NCBI RefSeq assembly: GCF_022760855.1 | Contig: NZ_JAKTNR010000006.1 | Coordinates: forward strand, 62,001 to 126,000 | Origin: Thermus albus | GTDB lineage: Bacteria; Deinococcota; Deinococci; Deinococcales; Thermaceae | Direction: 5' to 3' | DNA: 64,000 nucleotides | In this document: in pieces, positions 16,717 through 26,868 of the stretch | Layout of the letters: each line of letters begins with the position of its first letter | Position numbering within the stretch: the first letter of the stretch is position 1 | Notes under the pieces: model-generated | What the model was told of the DNA's origin: nothing | Seen by the model: the letters and a program-made list of their open reading frames with translations, nothing else | The model's database searches: none | Position numbers and translations under genes: made by a program

Positions 16717-17846
16717 AGCGCATTTTCCTTTCCCCACCCCATCTTTCTGGCTTAGAAGAAGCCTTCCTAAAGGAAGCCCTTGACTCGGGGTGGATTGCCC
16801 CCTTGGGGCCCCAGGTGGAGGCCTTTGAACGGGAGTTCGCCCAGGCGGTGGGGGCTAAGCATGCCTTGGCCCTGAGCTCCGGTACCGCGGCCATTCACCT
16901 ATCCCTAATCCTGGCGGGGGTGGGGCCAGGGGATGAGGTGGTGGTCTCCACCCTGACCTTTGCCGCCAGCGCTTTTCCCGTGCTCTACCTGGGGGCCAGG
17001 CCGGTTTTCGTGGATAGCGAAAGGACCTCCTGGAATATGGACCCCGCCCTTTTGGCAGAGTTTCTTGAGGGGAGGGCCAAGAGGGGGCGGCTTCCTAAGG
17101 CGGTGGTTCTGGTGCACCTATACGGTCAAAGCGCCGATGTGGACCCCATACGAAACCTTTGCCAGGAGTATGGGGTCACCCTTATTGAGGACGCCGCGGA
17201 GGCCTTGGGGAGCACCTACAAGGGCCAAAGCCCCGGGACCTTGGGTCAAGCGGGGATTTTTTCCTTTAACGGCAACAAGATTATCACCACCTCCGGCGGG
17301 GGCATGTTGGTTTCCCCTGAGGAGGGGTGGATTGCCCGGGCCCGGAAGCTGGCCACCCAGGCCCGGGAACCGGTGCCTTGGTACGAGCATCAGGAGGTGG
17401 GGTACAACTATCGGCTAAGCAACCTCCTGGCGGCGGTGGGCCGGGCCCAGCTTAGGTCTTTAGAGGAACGGGTGCAAGCGAGAAGGGCCATTTTTGCCCG
17501 GTATGCTCAGGCCCTTTCCCACCTTCCGGGGCTTGCCTTCCAGCCCGAGGCCCCATGGGGCCGGCATACCCGCTGGCTTAGCGTGATGCTGGTGGACGAA
17601 GAGGCGTTTGGCCTAGGGCCTGAGGCCATCCGTCAAGCCCTCGAGGCCCAGGGCATAGAAGCCCGCCCCGTTTGGAAGCCCCTCCATCTGCAGCCCGCTT
17701 TTCAAGGAGCGGAAACAGTGGGCGGGGAGGTGGCGGAGGACCTTTTCCGGTGTGGCCTGTGCCTGCCCTCAGGTTCCTCCTTGACACCGGAGGACCAGGA
17801 CCGGGTCATTGAGGCCATCCTCTCGTTGGCTGAGTCCCCGCATTAG
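16713..17846 (+). CDS. pglE: UDP-4-keto-6-deoxy-sugar C4 aminotransferase (PglE type)
   Basis: DegT/DnrJ/EryC1 aminotransferase of 377 residues. The N-terminal IFLSPPHLSGLEEAFLKEALDSGWIAPLGPQV is the mark of the PglE/LegC group. The PLP lysine lies in FSFNGNKIITTSGGG, with ALSSGTAAIHLSL and LIEDAAEALGSTYKG forming the cofactor site. The predicted reaction transfers an amino group from glutamate to the C4 ketone made by PglF. It overlaps pglD by four bases and is followed by 50 bases before pglF. Codon use is fully Thermus-like, in contrast to the genes before 15.4 kb. Confidence 0.88.
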   Translation: MKRIFLSPPHLSGLEEAFLKEALDSGWIAPLGPQVEAFEREFAQAVGAKHALALSSGTAAIHLSLILAGVGPGDEVVVSTLTFAASAFPVLYLGARPVFVDSERTSWNMDPALLAEFLEGRAKRGRLPKAVVLVHLYGQSADVDPIRNLCQEYGVTLIEDAAEALGSTYKGQSPGTLGQAGIFSFNGNKIITTSGGGMLVSPEEGWIARARKLATQAREPVPWYEHQEVGYNYRLSNLLAAVGRAQLRSLEERVQARRAIFARYAQALSHLPGLAFQPEAPWGRHTRWLSVMLVDEEAFGLGPEAIRQALEAQGIEARPVWKPLHLQPAFQGAETVGGEVAEDLFRCGLCLPSGSSLTPEDQDRVIEAILSLAESPH

Positions 17847-17896
17847 GGTCACGTTAAGGGTTCGTTCATCCAGTCTGGCATTAAGATGGGTCAGAA

Positions 17897-19735
17897 ATGA
17901 GGGGAATTATCAAGTTTCTTTTGGACCTTTCCCTTTGGACCTTGGCGGCGCCTTTGGCCATGGTGCTCCGCTTGGAGGGGCTTCCGCCCCAATACCGGGA
18001 GGCCGCGGTTGTCTACACCCTGCTGGGTATCCCCCTTAAAGCCCTTCTCATCGCCCTTTTTGGCCTCCACCGGCAGGCCTGGAGCCGGGTAGGGGTGCGG
18101 GATCTCCTGCGGTTGGGTTTGGCGGTGGCCTCGGGCGGCGGTATCCTCTTTGCCTTTGCACTGGTCCTTAACGCTTACCTTCCCCTGCCTCGGAGCGTGC
18201 CTGTCATCTCTACCGCTTTGGCCTTTCTGCTCCTGGGGGGGATGCGCCTGGGCGTGCGCCTCTACTGGGAGGGCAAAAGGGGCAGAGGGGTTAGGGGGAC
18301 CCGGGTTTTGGTGGTGGGGGCAGGCGAGGCGGGAAGCATGGTGGTGCGGGAGATGCTCCGTCACCCCGAGGCCGGCCTTTACCCCGTGGGCTTTTTGGAC
18401 GACGACCCCAACAAGAGGGGGCAGACCATTGCGGGGATCCGGGTCCTGGGAAGGCTGGATGACCTTCCCCAGGTGGCCCGGGCTTGGGAGGCAGAAGAGG
18501 TTTTGGTGGCCATTCCCTCGGCTCCTGGGTCGGTGGTGCGGAAGGTGGTGGAGTTGGCCCGGGCCGTGGGGGTCCGCTACCGTATCCTTCCGGGCATTTA
18601 TGAGATTCTCTCTGGCCGGGTAAGCATCTCCCAAATCCGGGAGGTGCGTTTAGAGGACCTTTTGCGCCGCGAGCCCGTGCGCTTGGACCTGGAGGAGATA
18701 GCAGGTTACCTGGAAGGCCGGGTGGTCCTGGTGACCGGGGCAGGGGGGTCCATTGGCGGCGAGCTGGTGCGCCAGGTGGCCCGGTTCCACCCGGAGCGGT
18801 TGGTCCTTTTGGGCCGCGGGGAGAATAGCCTTTTTCTCCTGGAGAAGGAGTTGGAGGCCCAATGGCCCGAACTCCGGCATCAGGTGGTGGCCGATGTGCG
18901 GGACCGGAAGCGCTTGCGGTACATTTTCCAGGTGCATAGACCCCAGGTGGTCTTTCATGCTGCCGCCCACAAGCACGTGCCCCTCATGGAGGCCAACCCT
19001 GACGAAGCCATTTTGAATAACGTGCGGGGTACCCAAAACGTGGTGGAGCTTTGCTTGGAGTTTAGGGTGGAGCGGTTGGTGAACATCTCCACCGACAAGG
19101 CGGTGAACCCCACCTCGGTTATGGGGGCTAGCAAAAGGGTGGCGGAGCAGGTGGTGGCTTGGAGGGCCTCGCAAGCCGCTTCCTGGCAGCATCTGGTGTC
19201 GGTGCGCTTTGGCAACGTCCTGGGGAGCCGGGGAAGCGTGGTGCCCCTTTTCCTGGAACAGATAAAAAGGGGTGGTCCGGTGACCGTGACCCATCCCGAG
19301 ATGCGCCGCTACTTCATGACCATCCCTGAAGCGGCTCAGCTGGTGTTGCAGGCGGGCGGCATGGGCGGCAAAGGAAAGGTGTATGTGCTGGACATGGGAG
19401 AGCCGGTAAGGATCCTGGACCTCGCCAAGGACCTAATCCGGCTTGCGGGCCTCGAGCCCTACCGGGACATAGAAATTGTGTTTACGGGAATGCGGCCAGG
19501 AGAGAAACTCTTTGAGGAGCTCTTAACCGCAGAGGAGGGTATAGAGGCAACCCGCCATCAAAAGATTCTGGTGGCTAAGGGAGCAGAGCCTCCCCCTGAT
19601 TTCCCCCAGCTTCTAGAGGAGCTTTACAAGGTCTCCCAAAACCGGGATGGAGCAGAAATCCGAAGGGCGCTTCAGAGGCTTATTCCCAGTTACCGCCCCG
19701 GGTATGTGCCCGTAGGTGGCTCGGATGGGTTATAG
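17897..19735 (+). CDS. pglF: UDP-GlcNAc 4,6-dehydratase, membrane-bound (PglF/WbpM type)
   Basis: Protein of 612 residues. There are four N-terminal membrane helices (residues ~1-115), then a CoA-binding-like Rossmann domain (VLVVGAGEAGSMVVREML), then the catalytic short-chain dehydrogenase/reductase domain beginning LVTGAGGSIGGELVRQ at about residue 277. The usual YxxxK is replaced by MGASKR (in NPTSVMGASKRVAEQ), as in PglF/WbpM/CapD. The STDKAVNP and MRPGEKLFEELL stretches are also typical. It makes UDP-4-keto-6-deoxy-GlcNAc, the substrate of PglE. Its stop overlaps the GTG of the next gene. Confidence 0.92.
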   Translation: MRGIIKFLLDLSLWTLAAPLAMVLRLEGLPPQYREAAVVYTLLGIPLKALLIALFGLHRQAWSRVGVRDLLRLGLAVASGGGILFAFALVLNAYLPLPRSVPVISTALAFLLLGGMRLGVRLYWEGKRGRGVRGTRVLVVGAGEAGSMVVREMLRHPEAGLYPVGFLDDDPNKRGQTIAGIRVLGRLDDLPQVARAWEAEEVLVAIPSAPGSVVRKVVELARAVGVRYRILPGIYEILSGRVSISQIREVRLEDLLRREPVRLDLEEIAGYLEGRVVLVTGAGGSIGGELVRQVARFHPERLVLLGRGENSLFLLEKELEAQWPELRHQVVADVRDRKRLRYIFQVHRPQVVFHAAAHKHVPLMEANPDEAILNNVRGTQNVVELCLEFRVERLVNISTDKAVNPTSVMGASKRVAEQVVAWRASQAASWQHLVSVRFGNVLGSRGSVVPLFLEQIKRGGPVTVTHPEMRRYFMTIPEAAQLVLQAGGMGGKGKVYVLDMGEPVRILDLAKDLIRLAGLEPYRDIEIVFTGMRPGEKLFEELLTAEEGIEATRHQKILVAKGAEPPPDFPQLLEELYKVSQNRDGAEIRRALQRLIPSYRPGYVPVGGSDGL

Positions 19736-22200
19736 TGGCCCCCATGGTGGAGACCCCCGCCGACGAGCTTTCTCTAAGGGATATCCTGGAAACCCTCAAG
19801 CGGCAACGGCTTTGGATTCTCTCCCTCCCCGTGGTCTTTGGGGCCGCGGCCCTGGTCTACGGTTTTTTCATCGCCGAACCCCGGTACGCCTCTACCGCCA
19901 CGGTGAATGTGGCCCCGGTGCAGGTGCAGGCGCAGCTGGAGCAGCGCATCCAGGTGCAGGGGCAAAGCCTCCTCACCTTTGAGGGGCTCAAGGCCTTGGC
20001 CTTTTCCGAGGAGGTGACCCGGGAGGTTTGGGAGGCCTTGCGCAAGGAGGGGAAGCTGCCCACCGCTTGGCAGGACCAAGGGGGTAGCCCGGGCCTGGAG
20101 CGCATGGTGAAGGATTTCCGCATCAAAAACGAGTCCCCCCGCCAGCAAGTGGTGCCCCAGGGGCAGGTGCCCCCCGTGGTGGCCTCCCTGACGGTGGAGG
20201 CCCCAAGCCCCAAGGTGGCGGCTAGGGCGGCCAACCTTTGGGCGGAGGCGGTGACCAAGCGGGTGAACCTCATTCCCTTAGCCCGCCTCGAGGCCAACCT
20301 CGAGGCCCTTGAGGAGCAGATCGCGCCTGCGGAAAAAACCTACCAGGAAGCCCAGGCCCGCTTTGAGGCCTTCCAACGCTCCACCACCCTGGCCCAGGAC
20401 AAGGCGGAGCTGGAAGCCAAGACCGGCGAGAGGGTGAGCCTGGACCAGGAGCGTTCGGCCTTGGAGCGGGACCTGGCCGCGGTTAGGGGCAGGATAGGGG
20501 CCCTCGAGGCGGAGGCCAGGAGGCAAGCGGCCCTGGTGCCCATCGGCACCAGCCCGGACCAGCTGGCCATCATCGGCAGGCGGTTGAGGGAGGCCCAGGA
20601 GAATCTCAAGCGGGAAGCGGAGAGGGCCAGGCAAAGTTACGTGGCCGCGGCCCAGGTGTTGGAGAGTTTCCGCGGTAAGGAGCGCATCCCCATTTGGCAG
20701 GCGGAGCTTGCCGCCTACACCGATGGCTACGCCTCCGCCCAATCTCGCTTGCTGGCCATTCAGAAGGAGCTGGCGGTGAACCAAACCCGGCTGGCGGAGG
20801 CCCGGGCCCGCCTCGCGGAGTACAAGGCCCAGCTCCCTGGTCTATCCCTGGAGAACCTGGTGGCGGGTTTAACGGTGGAGGAGGCGGAGGCCCTGGTGGC
20901 GGAGCGGCTTAAGGAGGCGGATGCCCGGGTGAAGGCGGCGGAGGCGGCGTGGCAGGCGTACCAGCGGGAGAGCCAGCTAAACGTGTTGAAGCAGCAGCTT
21001 GGGGGGTTTTCTGACCGGGTGGCGGGGATACGTTCCCGGTTGGAGAAGATTCCCACGGAAAAGGCCGTCCTCCAGCGGAAGCTAGAAGAAGCTGAGGCCG
21101 AGTTGGCCAAGCAACCCCAGCTGTTAGCCTTGGAAAGGGAGGTGGTGGCGGACCCGGTGGTGGCCGCGGCTCTTGCCCGGGGTGGGGATCTCCAAGCCCT
21201 GGTGGGCCTGAAACTCAAGAACCAAGAGCTTAACCCCACACACCAGAAGCTACTCTTCAGCGTTTTGGACCTGCGGGCTGACCTTGCCGCCTTAGAGCGG
21301 GAGGAGCAGGCCTTACGTGGGGAGGAGTCCCGTTTGCTGCCGCAGGTGGCGTCTTTGCAGGAGCGGATAGCGGACGAGGAGGCCAAGCGGGCGCGTCTAT
21401 CGCTGGAGCTGGACGTGGCCCGGGACCTGTACAACGCGGTGTACCGGTATGCGGAGAGCTTGAAGCGGTTGGCGGCGCAGCCTGGGACGCGGCTAAGGGA
21501 GGTGAGCCCGGATGTGCTGCGCTTCCGGGACCAGGTGGTGGAGCTGGAGGGGCAGAAGGCGGCTTTGGAGGCGGAACGATCGGGCTTGGAGCGCAACCTA
21601 AAGGAGTATGACCGGCGCATCCAGGCCCTCAAGTCCCAGATGGCGGCCCAGGAAAGGGAGAGGGAGGCCGTCCTCCTGGAATACAACACCAAGAAGGCGG
21701 CCTACGAGGCCTTCCGCGCCCGTTACGACCAGATCGCTACCCTTACCGGGTTTGACCTGGCCTTTGACAACCCCAATCCCGAGTACCAGCGCATCAGGAG
21801 CGTCCTCATAGACACCCAAGCGGAGGAGGCCCGGCTCCTTTCCCGCAAGGCGGCCCTCGAGGCCCGCATGGCCCAGGTGGAGGCCCGCATCAACCTCCTC
21901 AAGGAACGGGTGGCCCGGGCCCAGGTGGAGGAGGAGAGGGTGCGCCAGGCCCTGGAGCTTTCCCGTAACGCCTATGTGGCCCTGGTGCAGAAGCGCACGG
22001 ACCTGCAGATTGAGCTGGCCAGCTCGCAAAACTCCTTGGCCCAGGTGATCGCCCCCGCCTACCCCATCTACGAGAAGGTGGCCCCCAAGCGGGCCCTTAT
22101 CCTGGCCTTGGCGGTCTTCCTGGGGCTTGTCCTGGGGGTGATGGCGGCCTTTGTGGCGGAGGCTCTGCGGCCGCCCCAGCCGGAAGCCGCAAGGGGATAA
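19735..22200 (+). CDS. Wzz/GumC-type polysaccharide chain-length protein
   Basis: Large polysaccharide co-polymerase of 821 residues. It has an N-terminal cytoplasmic stub (LSLRDILETLKRQRLWIL), a first membrane helix at about residues 30-52, and a periplasmic domain dominated by long Ala/Glu/Arg/Leu heptads that predict extended coiled coils. A second membrane helix is near residues 782-802 and the cytoplasmic tail is short. No tyrosine-kinase (Walker A) domain is attached, unlike many Wzc fusions, and none follows. The GTG at 19735 overlaps the pglF stop; an ATG at 19744 is the alternative start. At over 800 residues it is much longer than classic Wzz. It closes the polysaccharide operon. 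Confidence 0.8.
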   Translation: MAPMVETPADELSLRDILETLKRQRLWILSLPVVFGAAALVYGFFIAEPRYASTATVNVAPVQVQAQLEQRIQVQGQSLLTFEGLKALAFSEEVTREVWEALRKEGKLPTAWQDQGGSPGLERMVKDFRIKNESPRQQVVPQGQVPPVVASLTVEAPSPKVAARAANLWAEAVTKRVNLIPLARLEANLEALEEQIAPAEKTYQEAQARFEAFQRSTTLAQDKAELEAKTGERVSLDQERSALERDLAAVRGRIGALEAEARRQAALVPIGTSPDQLAIIGRRLREAQENLKREAERARQSYVAAAQVLESFRGKERIPIWQAELAAYTDGYASAQSRLLAIQKELAVNQTRLAEARARLAEYKAQLPGLSLENLVAGLTVEEAEALVAERLKEADARVKAAEAAWQAYQRESQLNVLKQQLGGFSDRVAGIRSRLEKIPTEKAVLQRKLEEAEAELAKQPQLLALEREVVADPVVAAALARGGDLQALVGLKLKNQELNPTHQKLLFSVLDLRADLAALEREEQALRGEESRLLPQVASLQERIADEEAKRARLSLELDVARDLYNAVYRYAESLKRLAAQPGTRLREVSPDVLRFRDQVVELEGQKAALEAERSGLERNLKEYDRRIQALKSQMAAQEREREAVLLEYNTKKAAYEAFRARYDQIATLTGFDLAFDNPNPEYQRIRSVLIDTQAEEARLLSRKAALEARMAQVEARINLLKERVARAQVEEERVRQALELSRNAYVALVQKRTDLQIELASSQNSLAQVIAPAYPIYEKVAPKRALILALAVFLGLVLGVMAAFVAEALRPPQPEAARG

Positions 22201-22396
22201 CGCCTGGAAAGGCTGCTGGGCCGCTCCAAGGGGAAGGTGTCCTATCCAGAAAAAGGGAAGCGGGGGAGAAGGCCTGGGCCAGGGCAAGCGTCTAGGGGGA
22301 ATGGCCACTTTGGACAAGGCTCTAGCCAAGGAGGCCAAGAGGGAAGCCATGACCCTTTTGGGAGGAAATATCCTCTGAAGGAGCCTTTTTCGGTGC
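22201..22396. other. Intergenic stretch after the polysaccharide operon
   Basis: About 200 bases without a convincing gene. A 25-codon frame (ATG near 22301, MATLDKALAKEAKREAM...) follows a purine-rich AGGGGGA and could be a micro-ORF, but nothing else supports it. No strong U-tailed terminator for the chain-length gene is visible. Confidence 0.3.
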
Positions 22397-22425
22397 TTGA
22401 AGAAGTGGCTTAGGTTAAGTATAGT
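22397..22425 (+). promoter_or_regulatory. Promoter of the rplU-rpmA-obgE run
   Basis: A sigma-A-type pair: TTGAAG at 22397-22402, 17-base spacer, TATAGT at 22420-22425. The predicted start near 22432 gives a leader of about 38 bases containing a short GCCCC/GGGGC hairpin (22438-22451) and an AGGAAGGGGA ribosome-binding region before rplU. The hairpin could be an L21 control site, but this is only inferred from position. Confidence 0.75.
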
Positions 22426-22469
22426 AGAAAGCCGGTAGCCCCTTTGGGGGCCTTTAGGAAGGGGAAGCC

Positions 22470-22775
22470 ATGTTTGCCATTGTCAAGACCGGTGGAAAGC
22501 AGTACCGGGTGGAGCCTGGGCTTAAGCTGCGGGTGGAGAAGCTTATGGCCGAGCCCGGGAGCCAGGTGGAGCTTCCCGTCCTCCTCCTGGGCGGGGAGAA
22601 GACGGCGGTGGGCGCTCCTTTCGTGGAGGGGGCCAAGGTGGTGGCCGAGGTCCTGGGCCACGGCAAAGGCAAGAAGATTACCGTTTCCCGCTTCAAGGCC
22701 AAGGTGCAGTACCGCAGGAAAAAGGGGCACCGCCAGCCCTACACGGAGATTCTCATCAAGGAGATCCAGGGGTGA
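22470..22775 (+). CDS. rplU: 50S ribosomal protein L21
   Basis: Complete 101-residue L21, which binds 23S rRNA in the large subunit. It starts [17 protein letters not shown] and ends with the conserved [20 protein letters not shown]. Standard bacterial length. It is followed three bases later by rpmA, the universal L21-L27 pairing, which is itself followed by obgE. Confidence 0.98.
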   Translation: MFAIVKTGGKQYRVEPGLKLRVEKLMAEPGSQVELPVLLLGGEKTAVGAPFVEGAKVVAEVLGHGKGKKITVSRFKAKVQYRRKKGHRQPYTEILIKEIQG

Positions 22776-22778
22776 GCC

Positions 22779-23036
22779 ATGGCACATAAAAAGGGTTTGG
22801 GTTCCACCAAAAACGGACGGGATTCCCAGGCCAAGCGCCTTGGGGTGAAGCGGTATGGGGGCCAGGTGGTGAGGGCCGGGAACATCCTGGTGCGCCAGCG
22901 GGGCACCCGGTTTAAGCCCGGCAAGAACGTGGGCATGGGCCGGGACTTCACCCTCTTCGCCCTGGTGGACGGGGTGGTGGAGTTCCAGGATAAGGGGCGG
23001 CTAGGCCGCTATGTGCACGTGCGCCCCTTGGCCTAG
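22779..23036 (+). CDS. rpmA: 50S ribosomal protein L27
   Basis: Complete 85-residue L27, located at the peptidyl-transferase end of the subunit. The mature N-terminus [20 protein letters not shown] is encoded directly, with no cleavable extension of the kind found in Firmicutes. GAGCC precedes the ATG, three bases after rplU, so the two are surely co-transcribed. Confidence 0.98.
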   Translation: MAHKKGLGSTKNGRDSQAKRLGVKRYGGQVVRAGNILVRQRGTRFKPGKNVGMGRDFTLFALVDGVVEFQDKGRLGRYVHVRPLA

Positions 23037-23053
23037 GCCAAGGGACAGCCTGG

Positions 23054-24298
<1,245 letters not shown>

Positions 24299-24303
24299 GG
24301 AGG

Positions 24304-24870
24304 GTGGGTTTGCGGATTGGGCTGTTTGGCGGGAGCTTTGACCCCATCCACCTGGGGCACCTGATCGCCGCCAGTGAGGCCCAAAGGGCCTTGGGGCTGG
24401 ACCGGGTGCTCTTTGTGGTGGCCGCCCGCCCCCCCCACAAGACCCCCGTGGCCCCCGACTGGGCCCGCTACGAGATGGTCCTCCTGGCCACGGCGGAGGA
24501 GGAGGGGTTTTGGCCCTCGAGGCTGGAGCTGGACCGGCCTGGCCTGAGCTACACCGTGGACACCCTAAGGGAGGCCAAAAGGCTTTTCCCCGGGGATGAG
24601 CTCTTCTTCATCACCGGGGCCGATGCCTACCGGGATGTCCTCACCTGGAAGGAGGGGCACCGGCTCCACGAGCTCTGCACCCTGGTGGCCGTGGCCCGGC
24701 CCGGCTACCCCTTGGACCGGATGCCGGTGCCCGTGGTGCCCCTTTTGGTCCCGGAGGTGGGGATCTCCAGCAGCGAGATCCGTAGGCGCCTCAAGGAGGG
24801 CCAAAGCGTGCGCTTCTGGGTGCCCAGGCCCGTGGAGGTGTACCTTGAACGGCACGGTTTCTACCGCTGA
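24304..24870 (+). CDS. nadD: Nicotinate-nucleotide adenylyltransferase
   Basis: Transfers AMP from ATP to nicotinate mononucleotide in NAD synthesis. 188 residues from a GTG at 24304 (a TTG at 24310 is possible). The nucleotidyltransferase signature GLFGGSFDPIHLGHL is at the N-terminus and the second motif ISSSEIRRRLKEG near the C-terminus; FITGADAYRDVLTWKE is the NadD-specific segment. It lies between obgE and yqeK, a common bacterial order. Confidence 0.95.
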   Translation: MGLRIGLFGGSFDPIHLGHLIAASEAQRALGLDRVLFVVAARPPHKTPVAPDWARYEMVLLATAEEEGFWPSRLELDRPGLSYTVDTLREAKRLFPGDELFFITGADAYRDVLTWKEGHRLHELCTLVAVARPGYPLDRMPVPVVPLLVPEVGISSSEIRRRLKEGQSVRFWVPRPVEVYLERHGFYR

Positions 24871-25402
24871 GCTAAAGGAGAAGGTGAAGGCCCTGGTCCG
24901 CCCCGAGCGCTGGGCCCACATCGAGCGGGTGGCGGCCTTGGCCCGGGAGATCGCCCAGAAAAATGGCTTGGATCCGGAAAGGGCCTATCTGGCGGGGATT
25001 CTGCACGACGCGGCCCGCGACCTGGGAGAGGAGGAGCTCCTCCGCCTGGCCCCTCCGGAAAACGAGGTGGAAAGGGCCCACCCCCTTTCCCTCCACGGCC
25101 GGGCGGCCCGGGTTCTGGCGGAGGCCTGGGGGGTGGAGGACCAGGAGGTCTTGGAGGCGGTGGAGGGGCACGTGTACGGGGTGGACCCCCGGAACCCCTT
25201 GGGCATGGCCCTATACATCGCCGACATCTCGGAGCCGGGCCGGGGGGTGAACGGGGAGGTCCGCGACTTGGCCCTTTCGGGGCGGCTCCTCGAGGCCTAC
25301 CGCCTGGCGGTGGGGAACAAGGTGGCCTACCTTATGGCCAAGGGCATTCCCTTGCATCCCAAGACCCTTGCCGTCTACCATCACCTAAAGGATGCGCCTT
25401 AG
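24845..25402 (+). CDS. yqeK: YqeK-type HD-domain phosphohydrolase
   Basis: HD-superfamily hydrolase of the YqeK group, characterised elsewhere as a symmetrical Ap4A hydrolase. About 185 residues. Metal ligands are visible in HIERVAALA, GILHDAARDL (the HD pair), HPLSLHGRAAR and VEGHVYG. No ATG or GTG is available at the expected position. A TTG at 24845, inside the end of nadD, gives the best length and a normal N-terminus; the start is therefore uncertain. Its end overlaps the LCP gene by 11 bases. The nadD-yqeK-LCP-rsfS order is widespread. Confidence 0.88.
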   Translation: MNGTVSTAELKEKVKALVRPERWAHIERVAALAREIAQKNGLDPERAYLAGILHDAARDLGEEELLRLAPPENEVERAHPLSLHGRAARVLAEAWGVEDQEVLEAVEGHVYGVDPRNPLGMALYIADISEPGRGVNGEVRDLALSGRLLEAYRLAVGNKVAYLMAKGIPLHPKTLAVYHHLKDAP

Positions 25403-26489
25403 GCTTTCCTTCCTCCTCCTTTCCCTGGCCCTCTTTGCCCTTGGGGGGGTGCTCTCCTGGCCCAGGCCCTTGGGGGAAGGGGAGGTGCGGCCCGTGCGGG
25501 CTGGGCCCTTGCCCGAGATGGGGGTGGTGGTGGCGGCCCGGGACATAGAGTACTGCGGCTACCACACCCCTTGTGGCCCGGGAAGCCGCACGGACAGCAT
25601 CTTTTACGTGCGCATTCGGGGTGGGGAGGCCAAGGCCCTGGCCATTCCCCGGGACCTCTATAGCCCCCTCGTGGGGGGCAAGATCAATGCCGCCTACGCC
25701 CGGGGTGGGGCCGAGCTCCTGAAGCGGGCGGTGGAGGAGGCCACGGGCCTGGTGGCGGAAAGGCACCTGATCCTCACCCTGGAAAGCGTGGCCCGGTTGG
25801 TGGACGCCGTGGGGGGGGTGGAGGTCTACCTGGAAAGGCCCATGCGCTACACCGACCGGGCGGCCAAGCTCTTCATTGACTTCCCTGCGGGAAGGCTTCA
25901 CCTAAACGGGGAAGAGGCGGTGAAGTACATGCGCTTCCGCCACGACGCCCTGGGGGATTATGCCCGCTTGGACCGCATCAAGGGGGTGATTTCCCAGGTG
26001 CTCAAGAAGGCCCAGGAGCCCCGCACCTGGCCGGCCTTGGCCCTGGCCTTGAGGGAGGCCTGGCGGGAGTTGGACACGGACCTCTCCCTGGAGGAGGTGC
26101 TGGCCCATCTCCCCGGGGTCCAGGGCTTAAGGTTATCCCTCGCCACCCTGCCCACCCGGGAGGGGAGGGGGACCTTTCTTTATGTGGACGAGGGGGCCAA
26201 GGCCCAGGTCCTGGCCGCATGGATGGGCCTGACCCTGCCCTCATCCCCGCCGCAGGTTCCTGTGCGCCTGAGGGGGGAAAGGAGCCTCCTCCTTTGGGGG
26301 CAGGCCTTTTTGGCCCGGGAGGGGGTGGAGGTGCAGGTGGAGGAGGCGGAGGTGGGGCAAAGCGCCGTCTACAGCCAAGACCTCGAGGCGGGAGGCTACT
26401 TCGCCGAGCTTTTCCACCTGCCCCTCCTTGCCCCCCACCAACCGATCTTAGGGGTGGTGGTGGAGCTGGGGCGGGACCTGGTACAATGA
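25392..26489 (+). CDS. LytR-CpsA-Psr (LCP) family protein
   Basis: Membrane-anchored LCP protein, 365 residues. One N-terminal membrane helix (LSFLLLSLALFALGGVL) is followed by the extracytoplasmic LCP domain with RTDSIFYVRI, AIPRDLYSPL, the KINAAYARGG loop, and YMRFRHDALGDYARLDR, whose Arg/Asp residues bind the polyprenyl-pyrophosphate. LCP enzymes move polymers from undecaprenyl-PP onto peptidoglycan or proteins. It is therefore a candidate for attaching the polysaccharide made upstream to the cell wall; this link is inference. It overlaps yqeK and precedes rsfS by six bases. Confidence 0.9.
   Translation: MRLRLSFLLLSLALFALGGVLSWPRPLGEGEVRPVRAGPLPEMGVVVAARDIEYCGYHTPCGPGSRTDSIFYVRIRGGEAKALAIPRDLYSPLVGGKINAAYARGGAELLKRAVEEATGLVAERHLILTLESVARLVDAVGGVEVYLERPMRYTDRAAKLFIDFPAGRLHLNGEEAVKYMRFRHDALGDYARLDRIKGVISQVLKKAQEPRTWPALALALREAWRELDTDLSLEEVLAHLPGVQGLRLSLATLPTREGRGTFLYVDEGAKAQVLAAWMGLTLPSSPPQVPVRLRGERSLLLWGQAFLAREGVEVQVEEAEVGQSAVYSQDLEAGGYFAELFHLPLLAPHQPILGVVVELGRDLVQ
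26482..26487 (+). promoter_or_regulatory. Possible leaderless -10 (TACAAT) of rsfS
   Basis: TACAAT lies eight bases before the rsfS ATG, the spacing seen at several other genes here, though no -35 is evident and rsfS also sits in an operon. Confidence 0.35.
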
Positions 26490-26495
26490 GGCCAG

Positions 26496-26837
26496 ATGGT
26501 CAAGACCCTGGAGGCAGTGGAGCTGATCGGCAGGATCAAGGATCTCCTTGGGGAAAAGAAGGCGGAAAACGTGGTGGCCCTGGACCTGAGGGCGGTGTCC
26601 GATAGCCTGGACTACTTCGTCCTGGCCAGCGCCACCAGCACCCCCCATCTCCAGGCCCTGGAGCGCCACGTGCAGGAGAGGCTGGAGGAGGAGGGGTTGC
26701 GCCCCAGGCCCACGGAGGGGCAAAGCCCCCGTTGGGTGGTCCTGGACTACGGGGAGGTGGTGGTCCACCTCATGACCCCCGAGGCCCGGGAGTACTATGA
26801 CCTCGAGGGCTTCTGGGCGGACGCCGAAAGGATATGA
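26496..26837 (+). CDS. rsfS: Ribosomal silencing factor RsfS
   Basis: 113-residue RsfS/Iojap protein, which binds L14 and blocks subunit joining when nutrients are low. The conserved blocks are NVVALDLRAVSDSLDYFVLASATS, the Trp in SPRWVVLDYGEVVVHLM and AREYYDLEGFW. It closes the rplU-to-rsfS run. Confidence 0.95.
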   Translation: MVKTLEAVELIGRIKDLLGEKKAENVVALDLRAVSDSLDYFVLASATSTPHLQALERHVQERLEEEGLRPRPTEGQSPRWVVLDYGEVVVHLMTPEAREYYDLEGFWADAERI

Positions 26838-26845
26838 GGGTTCAA

Positions 26846-26868
26846 GGCCCTGGGCCTAGTCCAGGGCC
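26846..26868. terminator. Hairpin between rsfS and the Uma2 remnant
   Basis: GGCCCTGG, seven-base loop, CCAGGGCC: a perfect 8-bp stem between convergent genes. It lacks a clear U-tract on either strand, so terminator function is uncertain. Confidence 0.4.

Noticed and set aside
22151-22378. 75-codon frame after the chain-length gene
   Set aside because: Most of it overlaps the end of that gene in another frame; only the last 25 codons have a possible start with a purine-rich stretch, too weak for a gene call.
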